A DNA stretch of 7,641 nt from the NCBI GenBank assembly GCA_025358985.1, contig JANYHQ010000492.1, positions 1 to 7,641 on the forward strand, given 5' to 3'. The DNA is from Acidimicrobiales bacterium. Lineage in GTDB: Bacteria; Actinomycetota; Acidimicrobiia; Acidimicrobiales; JANYDT01. Positions 6,657 through 7,641 of this stretch are shown piece by piece. The first letter of the stretch is position 1. Every line of letters begins with the position of its first letter. The notes under the pieces are model-generated. The model saw nothing but the letters and a program-made list of their open reading frames with translations, did not search any database and was not told the DNA's origin. Made by a program: the position numbers and the translations under genes.

Positions 6657-6685
6657 ATCGTAAGCGAACAAACGTTCCCTGTCGA
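6657..6685 (-). promoter_or_regulatory. Promoter of the nuclease gene, near-leaderless
   Basis: Read on the minus strand, TCGACA (6685-6680, 5 of 6 matches to TTGACA) is followed after exactly 17 bp by TACGAT (6662-6657), which fits the actinobacterial TANNNT -10. Only six bases separate the -10 from the ATG at 6650, so the transcript should start at or next to the start codon. There is no Shine-Dalgarno sequence, consistent with leaderless translation. One LexA-like box fills most of the spacer. Confidence 0.6.
6665..6678. promoter_or_regulatory. LexA-like operator (SOS box), copy A
   Basis: CGAACAAACGTTCC has perfect GAAC-N4-GTTC arms and matches the CGAAC-N4-GTTCG pattern at 9 of the 10 defined positions. 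It lies inside the 17-bp spacer of the nuclease promoter, where a bound repressor would block RNA polymerase. Its centre is exactly 20 bp from the second copy. Confidence 0.7.
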
Positions 6686-6698
6686 GAACACTTGTTCG
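6685..6698. promoter_or_regulatory. LexA-like operator (SOS box), copy B
   Basis: AGAACACTTGTTCG also has intact GAAC-N4-GTTC arms and 9 of 10 defined positions of CGAAC-N4-GTTCG. It touches the -35 of the nuclease promoter and covers the -35 position of the divergent gene, so one bound dimer could affect both directions. The arms resemble mycobacterial and Gram-positive LexA sites. Confidence 0.75.
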
Positions 6699-6718
6699 TG
6701 GCTGACGGGTTCTAGTCT
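6690..6718 (+). promoter_or_regulatory. Promoter of the divergent NYN-type gene, leaderless
   Basis: TAGTCT (6713-6718) fits the TANNNT -10 and ends 7 bases before the ATG at 6726, placing the transcription start at or next to the A of the start codon. The -35 is weak: TTGTTC at 6692-6697 (15-bp spacer) or the poorer hexamer at 6690-6695 (17-bp spacer). Both are inside LexA-like box B. There is no Shine-Dalgarno sequence. Confidence 0.45.
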
Positions 6719-6736
6719 GGCGAACATGAATCGCCA
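6718..6736. repeat. Perfect 6-bp inverted repeat around the start codon of the NYN-type gene
   Basis: TGGCGA (6718-6723) and TCGCCA (6731-6736) are exact reverse complements separated by 7 bases that contain the ATG at 6726. It could be an operator half-pair or chance. The left arm overlaps a lone CGAAC half-site (6721-6725). Confidence 0.5.
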
Positions 6737-7641
6737 ACCACTGAGCGGTCCCAGCGCGGAAGTGGAGTTTGACCTGTTGCGGGCCGTGTTGGAACTCACG
6801 GTGGTGGTTGCTCAAGCAGGGCAGCGAGTGTCGCCACCGGTGCCTGCCCCCGCCCCATTGCGACCCTATCTGCGCTTTACCCACAAGGTTCCTACGCCAG
6901 CCCTGCGGGTGGCACGACGGGTACTTGACAACGACGAAGAGTGGCGAGCCCGGGTGGCCTTGGTGGTGACCGATGAACTGGTGGGGCGGGCCGGGGTGAT
7001 TTTTGCCCAGCGGCCGCCGGGTTGGGAGCAGGAATTGGACTCCTTGCGATCTGACGCCCGAGGCCTATTGGAATCCAACGTCAGTGAAGCCGCCGGTCGT
7101 GACGCCCAACGCCGGTTAGCTGCCGCCGAAGAGTCCACCCGACGTTCTGAGGCCTCGGCGAGAGCGGCTGGGGAGGCCCTGGTCAAGTTGCGCGTCGACC
7201 ATGCCACCATCCAGGCACGTCTCTCGGTCGAAACGTCGAGCAGACAATTGGCTGATGCCAGTGTGGCGTCACTCACGGCTGCTTTGGAAGTGGCTCAGCA
7301 GGCACGCCGTACCGCTGAGGCAGCCCACGATGCGCTCGTGGCTGAGCATGAAATCCTCCTCAGCGCCCACCACGAGTTGCTGGGTGTGGCCGGTGAGGCG
7401 CATACCCTGGATGCCCAGCGAGCCCAACTCTTGCACTCCACCAATGCGGCCCTGGGGGGAGTGGATGCACTGCGCGCGTCCTTGATCCGTATGCGCGCTG
7501 AGATTGCCGAGAACGAGGCGCCGGTCGAGCCGCACCGTGCCGCCAACGCGCCGCCCGCCCCACCCACGCCGTCTCGGGCCGAACGCACGGCGCTGCGCGA
7601 GGCCGGTCAATCAAAGGGCCAGCGACTGCCTTTGGTACTGC
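6726..7641 (+). CDS. Probable NYN-domain (YacP-like) putative RNA-binding protein, N-terminal part
   Basis: The frame is open for 305 codons and runs off the window. Residues 12-105 form a conserved-looking helical head with LRPYLRFTHKVPTPALRVARRVL (45-67), WRARVA (73-78) and AQRPPGWEQEL (94-104). This is the pattern found ahead of the NYN domain in actinobacterial proteins related to B. subtilis YacP (Rae1). Residues about 105-275 are Ala/Glu/Arg/Leu-rich, without proline, and read as a long coiled coil. A Pro/Ala linker (about 277-290) leads to QRLPLVL (299-305), which in those relatives comes just before the PIN-like NYN nuclease fold. The NYN domain itself is not in the window, so the call rests on the head, coiled coil and linker. 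The gene is divergent from the nuclease and shares its operator region. The ATG at 6726 is supported by the -10 placement, not by a ribosome binding site. Confidence 0.72.
   Translation, partial: MNRQPLSGPSAEVEFDLLRAVLELTVVVAQAGQRVSPPVPAPAPLRPYLRFTHKVPTPALRVARRVLDNDEEWRARVALVVTDELVGRAGVIFAQRPPGWEQELDSLRSDARGLLESNVSEAAGRDAQRRLAAAEESTRRSEASARAAGEALVKLRVDHATIQARLSVETSSRQLADASVASLTAALEVAQQARRTAEAAHDALVAEHEILLSAHHELLGVAGEAHTLDAQRAQLLHSTNAALGGVDALRASLIRMRAEIAENEAPVEPHRAANAPPAPPTPSRAERTALREAGQSKGQRLPLVL

Noticed and set aside
6651..6884. Longer nuclease product starting at 6884
   Set aside because: It would run through the divergent gene and both promoters. Its extra 78 residues look random, and the DEDDh domain begins just after the ATG at 6650.

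Overview
The window looks like chromosomal DNA from a GC-rich actinobacterium. The main evidence is a complete WhiB-type iron-sulfur regulator, a family essentially confined to Actinobacteria and their phages, plus an actinobacterial-style DEDDh/GIY-YIG double nuclease and LexA-like boxes of the GAAC-N4-GTTC type. A lineage such as Acidimicrobiia is possible, but the sequence alone does not fix it. I see no RNA gene, CRISPR array, insertion sequence or phage gene.

Layout: (1) 1-2696, minus strand: a Na+/Ca2+-exchanger-superfamily membrane protein followed, with a 4-bp ATGA overlap, by glpD (respiratory glycerol-3-phosphate dehydrogenase), whose 3' end lies outside the window. (2) 2697-3050: a 354-bp divergent intergenic region. 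(3) 3051-4359, plus strand: a minimal 77-residue WhiB protein and, 22 bp on, trpD (anthranilate phosphoribosyltransferase). (4) 4365-6650, minus strand: a 570-residue nuclease joining a DEDDh exonuclease to a UvrC/Cho-like GIY-YIG domain, then a 181-residue single-pass membrane protein 27 bp downstream that ends tail to tail with trpD. (5) 6651-6725: a 75-bp divergent control region. (6) 6726 to the end, plus strand: the N-terminal part of a coiled-coil protein that resembles actinobacterial NYN (YacP-like) putative RNA-binding proteins. The NYN domain itself would lie beyond the window edge.

The most interesting part is the 75-bp region between the nuclease and the NYN-type gene. It holds two LexA-type palindromes, each with intact GAAC-N4-GTTC arms, with centres exactly 20 bp apart. 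They are woven into two divergent promoters. On the nuclease side, TCGACA - 17 bp - TACGAT lies 6 bp before the ATG, with one box inside the spacer and the other touching the -35. On the other side, TAGTCT lies 7 bp before the ATG and the second box covers its -35 position. Both transcripts would be leaderless or nearly so. The region therefore reads as a compact bidirectional SOS promoter for a DNA-repair nuclease, its downstream membrane protein and a putative RNA-processing protein. All functional statements here are inferred from sequence; nothing has been measured.
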